Source: Drosophila persimilis (taxonomy: Eukaryota > Arthropoda > Insecta > Diptera > Drosophilidae). From it: 64,000 nucleotides of DNA. Position numbers and translations under genes: made by a program. How positions within the stretch are numbered: position 1 is the stretch's first letter; each line of letters opens with the position of its first letter. The DNA is taken from assembly GCF_003286085.1 (NCBI RefSeq), contig NW_020825472.1, positions 1 through 64,000 of the forward strand. The letters are read 5' to 3'. This document shows, in pieces, positions 1 through 10,093 of this stretch. The notes beneath the pieces are model-generated. The model was given only the letters and a program-made list of their open reading frames with translations. It did not search any database and was not told the DNA's origin.

Positions 1-99
1 ATCACAACCCTGTGTCCCGCACAGGTCACCTCTGCTCCGACCGCGGCGAGGAAATCCCATCCCAGGACCAGCTCATCTATTACTCCGGGCATCACGAGA

Positions 100-358
100 A
101 GCGGGATTGAAACGATCTTGTCCCCGAAGGCCAGCTCCACCTCGATCTGGGAATTGATTTCCCGGCTGCGTCCGTCAGCCAGCCGCACCAGCTTCCTCGT
201 CTCTTTCTGTCGCCTCTCTTCCCCCAGTCTACTCGCCGCCTCGCAGCTGATAAAACTGCTTGTCGCCCCGGTATCGACCGTTGCTTTCCAGTTGCTGCCC
301 GCGATCCTCACCACCGCCGACAGCTGGACATCCTCCTCCGTGAGTTCTCCTACGAGCT
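100..358 (-). pseudogene. Retroviral-type aspartic protease region of Ty3/gypsy copy 1
   Basis: Downstream of gag on the minus strand the frame reads ATVDTGATSSFIS, with the catalytic Asp-Thr-Gly at 267-275. This is the signature of the retropepsin domain that cleaves Gag-Pol. The pol region that should follow lies left of base 1. Confidence 0.75.
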
Positions 359-359
359 T

Positions 360-1732
360 TAGGGGGCTTCGTCTTGCGACCCTGGCACGGCCCTCCGCGG
401 CTTGGGTCGCGGGGCGTTTCCCGCTTTCGGGCAGCACTGCCATGTCGGGGCCCCTACCTTGCCGCACCTCCAGCAGAATGTTATAGGTCGGCCATTGCAT
501 GCTTGTGTCCAATGGCGGTCACTCCCGCATCGTCGACACGCCTGGGCTGGGTTTTTCACGAACCCCGCCTCTATGTTCGTGTTCGCTTGGACGTCCCGCC
601 GCGTTGGGACCGGCCTTATTTCCCCTGTCGAATCAGAGCTGGCTGCCGTTTCGCCCTGGCAGCGGCGACATATCTCCGTTACTGTCGGACGGGCGAACGG
701 ATTATTTGCTTTTGCTTTGCTCGCCGGACACTCTCGTTGGAACTCCAGCCGATCCCTCTCCAGAGCCTCAAACTCGTCGGCCAGCGTCATCATGTGATCC
801 AGGTCTCTGCCGGATGAACACCCTCAAATCTGGCATGCTGTTGTCTCTAATGAGCTCCAACTGCTCTTCGGGCGTGCATTTTAGTGACCTCATGAGGGTC
901 TGCATCTCCACCATGTAGTCCTTGAATGGCTCTCCCCATCTTTGCTTCCTCAACCTCACCTCCTGGAGTAATTTTTCAAAATACCCCCTCGGCAGGAAGT
1001 ATGCTTGGAAGCTACGCGCAAATGCGTTCCATGTCTGCCACTGCCTGTTGTTGGCTACAAACTACATGAGCGCCCGACCCTTTAGCAACTCAGGCATGGC
1101 TCGCGGAATTAAATTCAACTCCAACCCGTACATGTCGGCTGACCACTCGATCTGTTCCAGGAACTCGAGTGGTTTCGCCGTTCCGTCGAACCGAAACGAC
1201 CACTCCCTGACGTGCTTGGCGACGTGGGCAAAACTCGAACTGGACGGTCTCGTGGTTTGTTCTTCGAGTCCCCGTCGACGATCCTCCCCTGCTCCCCTTC
1301 TTCCTCCCTCTGTGGGTTTCTCGCGCTCCCTTGCTCCGGCTGTGCTGGCCGGGTGGGCCTCTCCCCACTCTCTGCCCGCGGTCGGCTAGGCGACCGGCTT
1401 TTCACCGGGACCGCCAGGCTCGCGATGAGCTCCTCTTGGGTCTCGGACGGCCGTCTCCACAGCGGTACTTGCTCCGCACTCGCCGGCAGCGTCAAGCGCT
1501 CGTATGGATCCGCCCCGTCCTCCATCTGGGCCGCGGTCACGGCCCCTCCCGCCTTCATCTCCCAGGCCTCGAGCGCGTCCGCATACTCCGGTTCCTCTCC
1601 GTGCTTCTCAATCCACTCCTTGAAGATTCGGCGCATCTCGGTCAGCGTACCTTCCAATCGAAGACCGCACGCCCGCGCGCACTGGACCAAGTCCTCTTTC
1701 CTCAATGAGTGAACACATCGTCGGCTCCTCAT
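360..1732 (-). pseudogene. gag region of Ty3/gypsy copy 1
   Basis: The minus strand encodes a Gag-like protein. The N-terminal part is charged and helical (around 1732-1500, with the segment RRIFKEWIEKHGEEPEYADA). A proline/arginine-rich linker and a capsid-like part follow. The nucleocapsid end lies near 420-540, where CRRCGSDRHWTQAC is followed by FCWRCGKVGAPTWQCC. The arrangement of a CCHC knuckle and a second Cys-rich knuckle matches the Gags at 18440-18570 and 28530-28640. Gag would form the particle and bind the RNA. The copy is decayed. Confidence 0.75.
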
Positions 1733-1802
1733 TTTTATGTACTCGCGATACCAAGCTCAGTACCGCCCTTCCCAAATGCACTTTGTCTTTTACTTGTCGA
1801 AA

Positions 1803-1820
1803 GGCCCCACGTTGGGCGCC
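1803..1820 (-). other. Primer binding site, tRNA-Lys
   Basis: The plus-strand bases GCCCCACGTTGGGCGCCA equal the 18-base 3' end (with CCA) of Drosophila tRNA-Lys (CUU) as I recall it. On the minus strand this gives a TGGCGCCC primer site two bases after the LTR end, the normal position for minus-strand DNA priming. Confidence 0.85.
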
Positions 1821-1822
1821 AG

Positions 1823-2877
1823 TTGTAACGAACCGTTCTTCTCCGTCTGATGCAGCTGGGCTGGCTCAGCGGTCGATAGGCTCGCTGCAACAATATTTAT
1901 ATGTTGCCCCGACGACAAGTAAGAAGGCACGGGTTGGGTCTTGTACTGGTATGTTAAAAATGCTTTATTGGTATCTTAAGTCTATCTTACGCTACTCGGA
2001 TTCCGGCGCTGGATCTCCTCTTGATTCTCCTCTGTGGTTCGATGAGCGCGTTGCTCCCTGGGCCCCCCCACGGCGTCGCCAAGCGTGGCACCGCCGGCTC
2101 TACTGACTGGGGCTAGCGATTCTTGGCACGTGGCCCAAATCCACCTCTCAGTCAGGCGCCTGACGCGTTCGCTCTCACTCGACTCACTTGGCGTTTCGGC
2201 CCGAGGGTGCCTCACTCCTGGAGGGATGCGCTTCAAGCGGGGTGCCGTTGGTTCAAGGGATTTGAGTCTTTGGCACTTGGATGCACGCTCGAGTCTGCCT
2301 CTCAATCCTCACACAACGCGTTCGCTTTCTACGGTTCTTTTCCCTTCGCTGGTTCTCACTTTCGTGGCTCACTATTCACTTCACTCTTGTTGGCTCCGTC
2401 TGTGGACTGTCCCCTTTCCTGGTCGCGGCCCTCCTCTTATAGGCTCGCTTCTGCGTCGGCGCCGCCGATGCCGCCTGGCGCTAACGGCACTTTCCGCCAT
2501 GCGGTGCCCGTATTTTTCCATCGGCGTTCCTTCATTCCCTTGTCGCTCTCCAACGGGACCTGGCTGGTGGCGTGATCTCATGACCATATTTGGTCATGCG
2601 CTGGACCACTGCCGGCCCGATCCCGTCATCCCGCTGCTCGCTCTCCAACGGGACCTGGCTGGTGGCGTGATCTCATGACCATATTTGGACATGCGCTGGG
2701 CCACTGCCGGCCCGATCCCGTCATCCCGCTGCTCTCTCTCCAGGGGTCCTCCCCTCTCATCTCGGGACCCCGGGAGAGCTCTCCTCGGGAATTCGCCGCC
2801 TCCGGATATCCCCGGATAACGGTCGTTAGCGCTTAACCCTATACTGCCCCCTATGTGTGGGAATACCTTTCCTCACA
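1823..2877 (-). repeat. 5' LTR of Ty3/gypsy copy 1
   Basis: On the minus strand the LTR begins TGTGAGG and ends TTACA, followed by a 2-base spacer and the primer binding site. Its length is 1055 bp. A TATA-like CCTATAAGAG lies at about 2433-2444 on the minus strand. The first bases (TGTGAG) resemble the starts of the other gypsy-type LTRs at 21980 and 31510. The outer boundary is set by the point where the LOA ORF2 reading frame resumes. Confidence 0.8.
2543..2735. repeat. Two tandem 95-bp units inside the LTR
   Basis: A 95-bp unit beginning near CTCTCCAACGGGACC occurs twice in a row (2551 and 2646 are equivalent positions), with only a few differences. It includes a CATGACCATATTTGG motif. 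It lies within the LTR, upstream (in the element's sense) of the TATA-like site, so it may be a duplicated enhancer-like region; that role is inference. Confidence 0.85.
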
Positions 2878-3895
2878 CGGTTTCGGGCACTTTCTCGATG
2901 TTGGAGCAGAAGTTTCTCCACGAGTTCCTTTGTGCCTTACGTATTTCCTTCTTGTAGCTCCTAAGTATGATTTTATATTCTTCATTGACAATCTCCTCGT
3001 TCGCTTGTTTGGCGATCTTGAAGAATTCCTTGAGGTTGTTCCTTTGGAGAGAGAGATCTCGGTTCCACCAGAGTGGCTTGGACCTCCTCTTCGTTCTCGA
3101 AGGTTTGCACGATGCATGGTAGGCGTTCAGTAGCTCGTTGGATAGGGTCTTTAGGGACTTCTCTATATCCTCCGCGGATTTCACTGAGCCCGGATTCGCG
3201 AGCTTCGAAGTAACTGTCTTTTTAAACTTTGCCCAGTTTGTGTTCCGGGGGTTTCTATAGACTGTTGTCTTCGAAGGGTGTTTGAATTCGCACTTGAACT
3301 GAATGTACTTATGGTCTGAGAAGGATGGTCTATCGAGGACCCTCCAGCTAGATACCGTAGTACTGTTTCCCGTTGCAAGTGTTAGGTCTAGCACGTTGGA
3401 TGAGGTCGGACCTACGAAGGTGTGCTCCTCCCCAACGTTTTCTATATATAGATTAGTTGCTAGTATAAAGTCTAAGAGTGACTCACCTCTGTCATTGATG
3501 TCGGTGCTTCCCCACACATTGTGGTGGGCATTGGCGTCCGTTCCGATGCCGAGTTGATAGTTTTTGGTGCCGGCTTCTGTCACCAGGCTCGTGAGCCATG
3601 TAGCAGGAAGCCACCAGAAGGCGCTTTTCCTCACTTTCCAGCATCACAACCGTCAGGTCATCCGTGCTGTAATGAGACATAAGGTAAGCATGGATTCCCT
3701 TTCGTAAGAGTACGACGGTTCTGTTCCTGCTTACCGATGTTGAGTAGAACAGGTTATGATTTGAGGACTTTAGTCCAGCCACTGAATTGCCTGTCGCAAT
3801 CCAGGGCTCCTGGACTAGAGCTATGTCGGCGAGCCCTTGCGATGAGGAGCTCCGCCGACGCTACCTTGCTTTTATGCAAGTTGAGCTGCAGCACA
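2878..3895 (-). pseudogene. LOA copy 1 ORF2, apurinic endonuclease part (truncated)
   Basis: The minus strand encodes the N-terminal endonuclease of a LOA-type ORF2. Recognisable segments are LNLHKSKVASAELLIA, LVQEPWIATGNSVAGLKSSN, VASCYMAHE, IGTDANAHHNVWGSTDINDR and SFSDHKYIQF. They match the intact copy (LQINLHHCKAAS, IGCDANAHHTQWGSTDTN, SFSDHRYIE). The segments lie in different frames, with shifts near 3840 and near 3590. The coding sequence ends at the LTR boundary at 2877/2878 after SWRNFCSNIEKVPET, so reverse transcriptase, RNase H and the 3' end are missing here. Confidence 0.8.
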
Positions 3896-4431
3896 CTCAG
3901 CATGGGTGGCTGGCTCACTTGCACCTGACGGGTTGACTACCAGCGTCAGGTCACCGTCTTTCTCTTCTTCGTCTTCAAGCGCAAGACCCTGGGCGGCCTC
4001 CACGATGGACTCGAGACCTAGGTCCTTTTCCACCTCGCCTGCCGCGTCCTTGTCCACAGGGTGGCGCTTTTTGAGGCGCAGGTAGACGCTACCCATGCCC
4101 CACGCCATCTTCCCGAACTTGGGGTATAGCAGATCCTCTGCTTCCTTGTTTATTTGGAGGATCACACACTGGCCCCCCTCGTTGGGTAGTGGGCTACCAA
4201 TGTGTAGGATCCTCCAATCGGCCGTTGGCACGTCCGCGTTTTGCCGCTGAAGGAGCTTCAGCGCTCGGTCCCCCTGGATTGTGATGGGGAAGAGTACCTT
4301 CGCCTTAGGCTTGGACGGGATAAGCTCCCGGTCCACAACCTCCAGCTTGGCCCCCTCCCACATCGCCTCCAGTTGGCAGACTGTACGCGTCAGCCACCTT
4401 AGGGTTGGATCATCATTGCACTTTTTATATG
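3872..4431 (-). pseudogene. LOA copy 1 ORF1, C-terminal part
   Basis: After the CR1 insertion the frame resumes with CNDDPTLRWLTRTVCQLE. It continues through a domain (KLEVVDRELIPSKPKAKVLF, then LKLLQRQNADVPTADWRI) that aligns residue by residue with the intact LOA ORF1 (KLVAVDWSEVPSRPRARIWV, LKMLQRCNPGLPTSDWKV). I recall this domain as DUF4780-like, but that name was not checked. An acidic stretch (LEDEEEKDGDL) precedes the stop, as in the intact copy. The first codons of the open frame up to about 4431 belong to the inserted CR1 3' UTR, not to LOA. Confidence 0.75.
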
Positions 4432-4693
4432 GACGTTGACATGCAATGACTGCATCTATCAAGAGGCGATGCAATTACAAAGGCTGTTACGCGCGGATCC
4501 CAGGCAAAACGCAGCCCTCCTCCCGCCCAACCGACCGAGGGGCGCTGCCGCATGACGCGCGGTGCGTAGCCGAACCAAACGCGAGCATGCAAGAAAGATA
4601 GATATTAGACTAACATTCGAGGAAAATTAGCACTAAACTTATTAAGAAATTAAGCATGCAATAAAATACAAAATACAAATACCACTACAATTA

Positions 4694-7480
4694 CTAATTA
4701 CTAGAAAGGATTAGTAATTTAATAAGAGGAAGAGAATTAGTGGAGGATATAATATGGTAGAGGGAATTATAATCCGAGCATAAGACCCTAAACGGTTCAT
4801 GCAAGGAATAATTCGATCTACAAAGTGGAAGGAACAACGGTATAAAGTTTCTAGTCAGTCGAATAGGAATCGTGAAGTTTATGCGGCTCAACAGATCAGG
4901 GCTGTCTATGTCACCCCTGATCAAGTTGTGCATAAATATCACACCAAGCATTTTTCTACGGTTAACTAAGGATGGGAGGTTTACTAATAATAGTCTACTA
5001 GAGTAAGATGGGAGTCTTACACCCGCATCCCAGTTAAGGCCCCGCAGAGCAAAGAGTAAAAAGTTTTTCTGTACTGATTCTATACGGTCCTGGTGTACTT
5101 TGTACTGAGGGCACCATACACAGGAGCCGTATTCTAAGATCGGACGTACAAGCGAGGTATAGAGAGTCTTTGTTATATAGGGGTCGTCAAATTCCTTTGA
5201 CCACCTCTTTATAAACCCAAGCACGCCCTTATTTACCATGGTAGAAATGTGTTCGGAAAACTTTAACTTGGGATCTAACATAACACCCAGATCATCCACC
5301 AGGGTAATTCTCTCAAGAGAACCCCCAAATAGGGTGTAGGGAGCCAACAAAGGGTTAGAACGATGAAATGTCATAACTTTGCATTTCGAGGCATTAAGGT
5401 GTAACAAGTTTGCACAACACCATGACTGAAAGCTATTGAGATCGGATTGCAAGCGAGAATGAAATGAAATGTCCTTGTACTGGACACAGAGTTTAACATC
5501 ATCCGCATACATTAGAACTCGAGAGTATGTTATTACTGAAGGCAAGTCATTAATAAAGAGTGTGAAGAGTAAGGGGCCTAGATGGCTGCCCTGTGGTACT
5601 CCCGAAGAAACCTTTACTGGTAAAGAGAGGGAGTTTTTGAAGAGGACTCTTTGAGACCTAGAACAAAGATAGCTAGAAATCCATCTCAGGGGGTTGGGCG
5701 GAAACCCTAAAAGGTCAAGTTTATGTGCTAAAAGGGAATGGTTTATAGAGTCGAGTGCTAAAGTCGGTGTAAATAACATCCGTCTGTAAGTTACCTTGAA
5801 AGCCTTTAATAATGAAAGAAGTAAACTCTAACAAGTTCGTGGTGGTTGATCGCCGCCTTATAAATCTGCTGAGTTGGAGATATAAGTGACTTGCAGTTTG
5901 CAAGTGCGGAGTTAAAACCTTCTCAAACATTTTGGGAATAGCGGATAACTTTGCTATACCTCTATAATTTTTTACATCAGACTTGCTACCTTTTTTATGG
6001 AGAGGAATTATAAACGATTCCTTCCAGATTGGGGGGAAGCAAGAGGAATCAAAGGACAGGGTGAATAGTTTAAGCAATGGTCCACACAGAGCCTCGGCGC
6101 AGTACCTGAGTACACAACCTGGAACCCCGTCTGGACCCGGTGAAAACACCGGCTTAACTAGTCGAAGATCTTGAAGTAGGGAATATTCATTTAACAAGGG
6201 ACTGAAAATGCCGTTCGACCTCGGTAATCCGTATGGGTACGGTTGACCAGAGTAGCGTTCCTCAGAATAGGTGGTTTGGAAAAACTGGGCAAAAAGATCG
6301 GCAATTGCCTGATCATTATTTGCCGACGTATTACAAAATGATAGCGAGGATGGGTGTGCGGACGTTCTACGCTTACTGTTTACGAAGCAGTAAAACTGTT
6401 TAGGGTCCTGAGAAAAACGTATCCTGCAACGAGATAGGTAGTTCTTATAGCATTGAGCATTAAGAACTGAAAAGTTTGACCGAGCTATTACATAACGAGA
6501 GTGAGAAGTAGGAGAACCCACTTCTTGAAATTTTTTATAAAGTCTTGATTTTAAGTTTTTTAGACTGGATAACTCTTTGGTAAACCAAGGGGGTTTTCCA
6601 GATCTAATCGGACAAGAAAGCGGGACACAAGAATCAAAAAATGTGCCAAGAGCATTGTAAAAAATGTTTGTGCTTTTTGTGACATCAGTGCACAAGTACA
6701 AAGCGGACCAATCAAAATCCCTAATTAGGTTATTAAGCTTCGCAAACTCGGCTTTACGAAAGCAGCGGACACGTTCAGGTAGTCTACTCGACCGATCCAA
6801 TACAGTTGGTCCTATGTCTAGCGACACCTCGAAAGTAGGGTGGTAGGTGTCTTCAGGTATAGTGAGCGGAAGGGCTCGGGTTAACAACACTATGGTCGGA
6901 TCCGATACAAAGCATAGATCAAGCAATCGACCCAACAATTTTTCACATGATTGACTTGAGACAGGGACAGGTCAAGCAAGCCGTCAACAAAGTCATGTCG
7001 TGACATGGGCACTAGGATACTAGACTCGTTTACCGAAGACCAAACAGTTCCTGGCAAGTTGAAGTCACCAAGAACTATCATACGATCTTTATCAGATAGC
7101 GAGGAAGCAACAGCGGTTAAAGCGGACAAGTGCTGCTCATAAATTGAAATATCCGAAGAAGGTGGGATATACGAGCAAGTAATGAATATAGCGAAAGCGG
7201 GAAGAATCAGTTTTACACACAGGAATTCCAGTTCCTGTTGAACTTGGACTGTGAAGTGTTCTGACGTGAAGTAAGAGTCCACTGCAATTAGAACCCCTCC
7301 TGCACGTCGAGACGAACGGTCCTTTCTAAAAGTTGTGTACCGACCTGCCAAAACCTCGGAACTAAGAATGTCCGGCTTTAACCAGGTTTCAGTAAACACA
7401 ATAACGTGGGAAGCAAATGCAACACTATCCCGGAAAAGAATGCTGAGCTTACTACGCAAGCCTCTTACATTCTGATAGGT
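4694..7480 (-). pseudogene. CR1 copy 1 ORF2: endonuclease and reverse transcriptase
   Basis: The segments in order are: an endonuclease (FTETWLKPD, LGDFNLPGTVW at about 7060, DLCFVSDP); the RT fingers and palm (PGPDGVPGCVL at about 6130, YTDFS at about 5765, SSGVPQGSHLGPLLF, then the catalytic MYADDVKLC at about 5505); and the CR1 C-terminal domain (LGVMLDPKLKFSEH, RIESVQKNFLLFALRG). Two frame changes are visible. One is a 1-base loss near 6935 that copy 2 does not have. The other is a 5-base loss at about 5760-5765, between TTTAGC and ACTCGAC, which removes part of the palm motif A and is shared with copy 2. The YADD catalytic box is intact in this copy. Confidence 0.85.
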
Positions 7481-7494
7481 TACTAAAAGAGAAG

Positions 7495-8465
7495 TTAGTT
7501 TTTTGGAAAGGTTGGAGCAAGACGGGAAGTTGAGGAAGAGGAAGTTGAGGTTGAGGGTGGCACACTGGAAAGATTTGGAAGGGATATGGGGGGCCTATTC
7601 TTCTTCTTAGCCTTAAACTCCTTCACCACCAAATGCTCCGGCCAAAATTTGGTGGAGCAAATGGTGTCAAATTGAGTTGGGGAGATGCTTATCTTAAACG
7701 ACGCTATCTCCCTGGCATAAGAGAAGTTAAATTTCTCCACCTTTAAACCCACGGCTTTTATTTTGCTTTGAATGAAAGCAGTTACATCATTAGATGTGAG
7801 GTCAGGGGCCAGCCGTGAAACAAAAACTTGTCGTTTTGGTGGGACTCCCACCAGTGGTTTAGTCACCACAGGTCTAGTACCTGTGGTGGCAATATCCGGA
7901 GGTCCGGAACGTCTATTTACTGGTGGGATCGGGATAGACGGGACAACTAGTGAACTTGCGGACACCACGGACACGGACGCTGCAGACGTACTTGGCTGCA
8001 CATTCTCCGAGGCGATGAATTCGGCTACCGAATCTGCATCGCCAGCAGCTTTCGTTGCCTTTGGAGTGGCAAACGAGATCAACTGCTGCACACTTGGAGT
8101 GGTCGGAGTCAGTTTTTCGGAGTGACCTTTTTGCGCCTCGGAGACTCATTCAGCAGTTTTAAACCGCTAAACTGAGCCTCCATGGCTAGGAGCCGATCGT
8201 ATTGGTTTTTGAAACCAACGGTCAGCTCCTTAAAGCCACTCCGCGTCTGCCTCATGAAAGCCACCATGTCTTTCTCCACCGCACGGCATGCCTCGCAACT
8301 GTAATGCAAGCCATTACGTTTGGCTATAGCATCACTCACGAGGCCAGAAAATCCCGCACATTTTGCGTGGACTACGCTGTCGCAGAGCCAGCAGGGGACA
8401 TTCGGCTGATCGTGAGTGATCTGCTTCTTGCAGGTTTTTTTGGCGCAGACCACAGCGAATTCCAT
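7495..8465 (-). pseudogene. CR1 copy 1 ORF1: PHD-like zinc finger protein
   Basis: The start is taken as the ATG at 8465 (MEFAVVCAKKTCKKQ), the first one after an A/T-rich leader. The first 60 residues hold a Cys/His pattern (CAKKTC, then CWLCDSVVHAKC, then SCEAC) typical of the PHD-type finger in CR1-clade ORF1 proteins. A short coiled-coil-like segment follows, then a Ser/Thr/Pro-rich region and a conserved basic C-terminal part (VFVSRLAPDLTSNDVTAFIQ). One base appears lost in an A-run near 8116-8120, which shifts the frame between the two halves. The protein would bind the element RNA and assist reverse transcription. Confidence 0.75.
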
Positions 8466-9028
8466 TTTTATTTTTATTATTTTATTATTTAAATATTTTC
8501 TTAAGAAAATTTGCAAAAAAAAATTAAAATCAAAAAAATTAAAAATTTCCAAAACAAATTGGTATCAGACCAATGTGCCAGACAACGCTCAAAGCGGAAT
8601 TGGTAAGAAAAAAAGAGAGCAGAGTGGAGAGCGGTTATAGCGAGAGCTACTAGACAGAGAGCGCTATTGCTCAGAAAGTTGAAAGAGCGAGAGAGAAAGA
8701 ACAGTTATTGAGGTTCAGGTGATAGCGAGAGAGTGATAAGACAACAAAAGCTACCAGACGAGAGCGGACTGCAATGCAATACTCACTCACTGCAACAACA
8801 CAACACAACACAAGCCGACGCCGAAAAATAAAAAGTTAAATAATATTTTAACACAAATCAAAAGGCATGCACTCGCGTAAATGAATAGGTTTCCAGATTG
8901 TTGTCTGGTTAGAAAGTATATTTAGAATTTAGTTAGGAAAACTCCGGCTGTTTATTCGAAACAAAAGGAAAAAATGCGGAGCGCAAAACAAAAACACGTC
9001 TGATCACTACGAAAGAGAACGGATGATC
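8466..9028 (-). other. CR1 copy 1 5' leader
   Basis: About 560 bases upstream of the ORF1 ATG contain no long frame. They include AG-rich stretches (GAGAGCGG, GCGAGAGAG), a run of ACAACACAACACAACACAA and an A/T-rich segment next to the start codon. A promoter for the LINE would be expected here, but I see no clear core element. Confidence 0.45.
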
Positions 9029-9878
9029 AGGATCTTAACCCCATTTAGCCACCCAGCACCATCTGTGCAAAGAGTGCGTCGAAAAGACGCGCGTGCACCA
9101 GCTTCCACTGTGCCGCTGACATCTTGCCGTTTTCTTCGCTGCGGTCAATGAGTGCCACGATCAGATGTCGTTTGGTCACATCGCTGACCTTCGCTTTCGG
9201 CTTCGTTGGCTTCTTGGCCGCTTTCGGTGGAGGGGCTGCACTCTTGGGCCCGCGTTGCCGCTTGCTCGCTGGAGTGTCCTTAATGGCACTCTCAGTCGAG
9301 CGTTGCCTCTTGGTGGCCATCATCTCCTCCACCTTATTGGCATATTCGCCATTCGACGCCCTCATCTGTGGCATCTGGGCATAGTGTAGCCGACCCTCCT
9401 CTACTCTCTGCTCGGCCCAGGCTAGCTTGACCTTCTCCTCCTGGGAGATGTCTGCTTTGCCTTGCAGCCGGCTTTTTATGTTGAGGGCCGCTTTGTATTG
9501 CGCTTTGGCCTTCATCCCCTCCTTGGAACGCTTCGGCCCTTCCCTACGCAGGGAGCTGGTGCCTGGTTCCGGCGAGCGGAGAAGGCTCTCTTCATCCGTC
9601 CTGCTTAGAGAGAGCACGCTCTCCAGATCCGTGTCTGTACCGACTACGGCATCTGTGCGGCTCAACTTGCAGGCCACGGAGTGAGTTGTTTTTGTTGTTG
9701 TTATTGTGGCAGTAGCTTTACAACTGACCTGGCCTGCTCCCGCCAAGTCTGAGGTGTGACCGCTGGCGACACGCAGAGAGGACTGCTCCTCCCCGTGCCC
9801 GCCGGTGGTAGCAGTCACGCTTTCCACCGACGTTTGGGTTGACATCCCAACCCGTGCTTGCTCCTTCTTCGACTCCAT
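9029..9878 (-). pseudogene. LOA copy 1 ORF1, N-terminal part
   Basis: The frame opens at an ATG at 9878 and runs about 270 codons. It is Ser/Thr-rich at first, then strongly basic, with KRQR and KPTKPKAK runs that look like nuclear-localisation or RNA-binding patches. The final segment, ALIDRSEENGKMSAAQWK, matches VLDKGSAEGRIPRSQWKW in the intact LOA ORF1. Near 9060-9070 the reading frame shifts: the nominal frame ends in MVLGG, while the neighbouring frame continues DGAGWLNGVKIL up to about 9029, where CR1 copy 1 begins. ORF1 of these LINEs is the RNA-binding partner of the ORF2 enzyme. Confidence 0.75.
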
Positions 9879-10093
9879 AGTTGGCCCGAGGGTCCATACT
9901 GGTTAATATTTTTCGGGGGGACCACCCCCTAGCGTTTTAGGCCTGACCGCCAGGCACCTCTAGCCATGGCCCTGGTTCGGTTCCCCCGACTTTGAATCGG
10001 GAAGACGCCGGACCATAGCCTTAGCTAGACACTGCATTACCCCGGACAGAGCAAGCGACAGTGCATTACCCTTGTCCGGGGTAATGCAGTGTC
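9879..10093 (-). other. LOA copy 1 5' leader
   Basis: This is GC-rich non-coding sequence upstream of the ORF1 ATG on the minus strand. It has a short stem (CCCGACTTTGAATCGGG at about 9988-10004 on the plus strand) and ends in a perfect inverted repeat at the border with the gypsy-type fragment. No target duplication was found, so the exact 5' end of the LINE is uncertain. Confidence 0.5.
10028..10093. repeat. Perfect 21-bp inverted repeat (hairpin) at an element junction
   Basis: Bases 10028-10048 (GACACTGCATTACCCCGGAC plus A) are the exact reverse complement of 10073-10093, with a 24-base loop. The loop contains a further direct partial copy, GACAGTGCATTACCC. It sits at the border between LOA copy 1 and the gypsy-type fragment. 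Confidence 0.9.

Larger units (their letters stand above)
1..2877 (-). mobile_element. Ty3/gypsy-group LTR retrotransposon, copy 1 (5' part only)
   Basis: Read on the minus strand, the element runs from an LTR (2877 to 1823) through a tRNA-Lys primer binding site into gag and an aspartic protease, then leaves the window at base 1. Reverse transcriptase, integrase and the 3' LTR are outside. It lies inside the endonuclease part of LOA copy 1, whose coding sequence stops exactly where the LTR begins, so it is younger than that LINE. The Gag has a CCHC knuckle followed by a Cys-rich second knuckle, like the other two gag-bearing gypsy-type elements here. It looks broken, with a few breaks in the visible part. 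Age cannot be judged because the second LTR is missing. Confidence 0.85.
4432..9028 (-). mobile_element. CR1-clade LINE, copy 1 (nearly full length, decayed)
   Basis: This is a minus-strand LINE of about 4.6 kb with a 5' leader (9028-8466), ORF1 with a PHD-like zinc finger, ORF2 with endonuclease and reverse transcriptase, and a 3' UTR (4693-4432). The 3' end is fixed by comparison with copy 2: both share sequence up to ATTGCATGTCAACGTCCA, then diverge. The 5' end is placed where LOA ORF1 coding sequence stops. There is no poly(A) tail and no clear target duplication, which is common for CR1 elements. Relative to copy 2 it lacks a 34-bp segment in the 3' UTR near 4475, a 7-bp segment near 4704 and 6 bp near 5230. 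Confidence 0.85.
2878..10093 (-). mobile_element. LOA-clade LINE, copy 1 (decayed, split by CR1)
   Basis: Minus-strand pieces of one LOA-type LINE lie at 10093-9029 (5' leader and first part of ORF1) and 4431-2878 (end of ORF1 and start of ORF2). The gap is filled by CR1 copy 1. The join is supported by protein sequence: the first piece ends in DGAGWLNGVKIL and the second resumes with KCNDDPTLRW. Together these match the intact LOA ORF1 at 54428 (WFQGNVKIIACEDERSVKL). ORF2 is cut off at 2878 by the LTR of Ty3/gypsy copy 1. It is clearly a different, older family or subfamily than the intact LOA at 53949. No 3' end is present. Confidence 0.8.
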
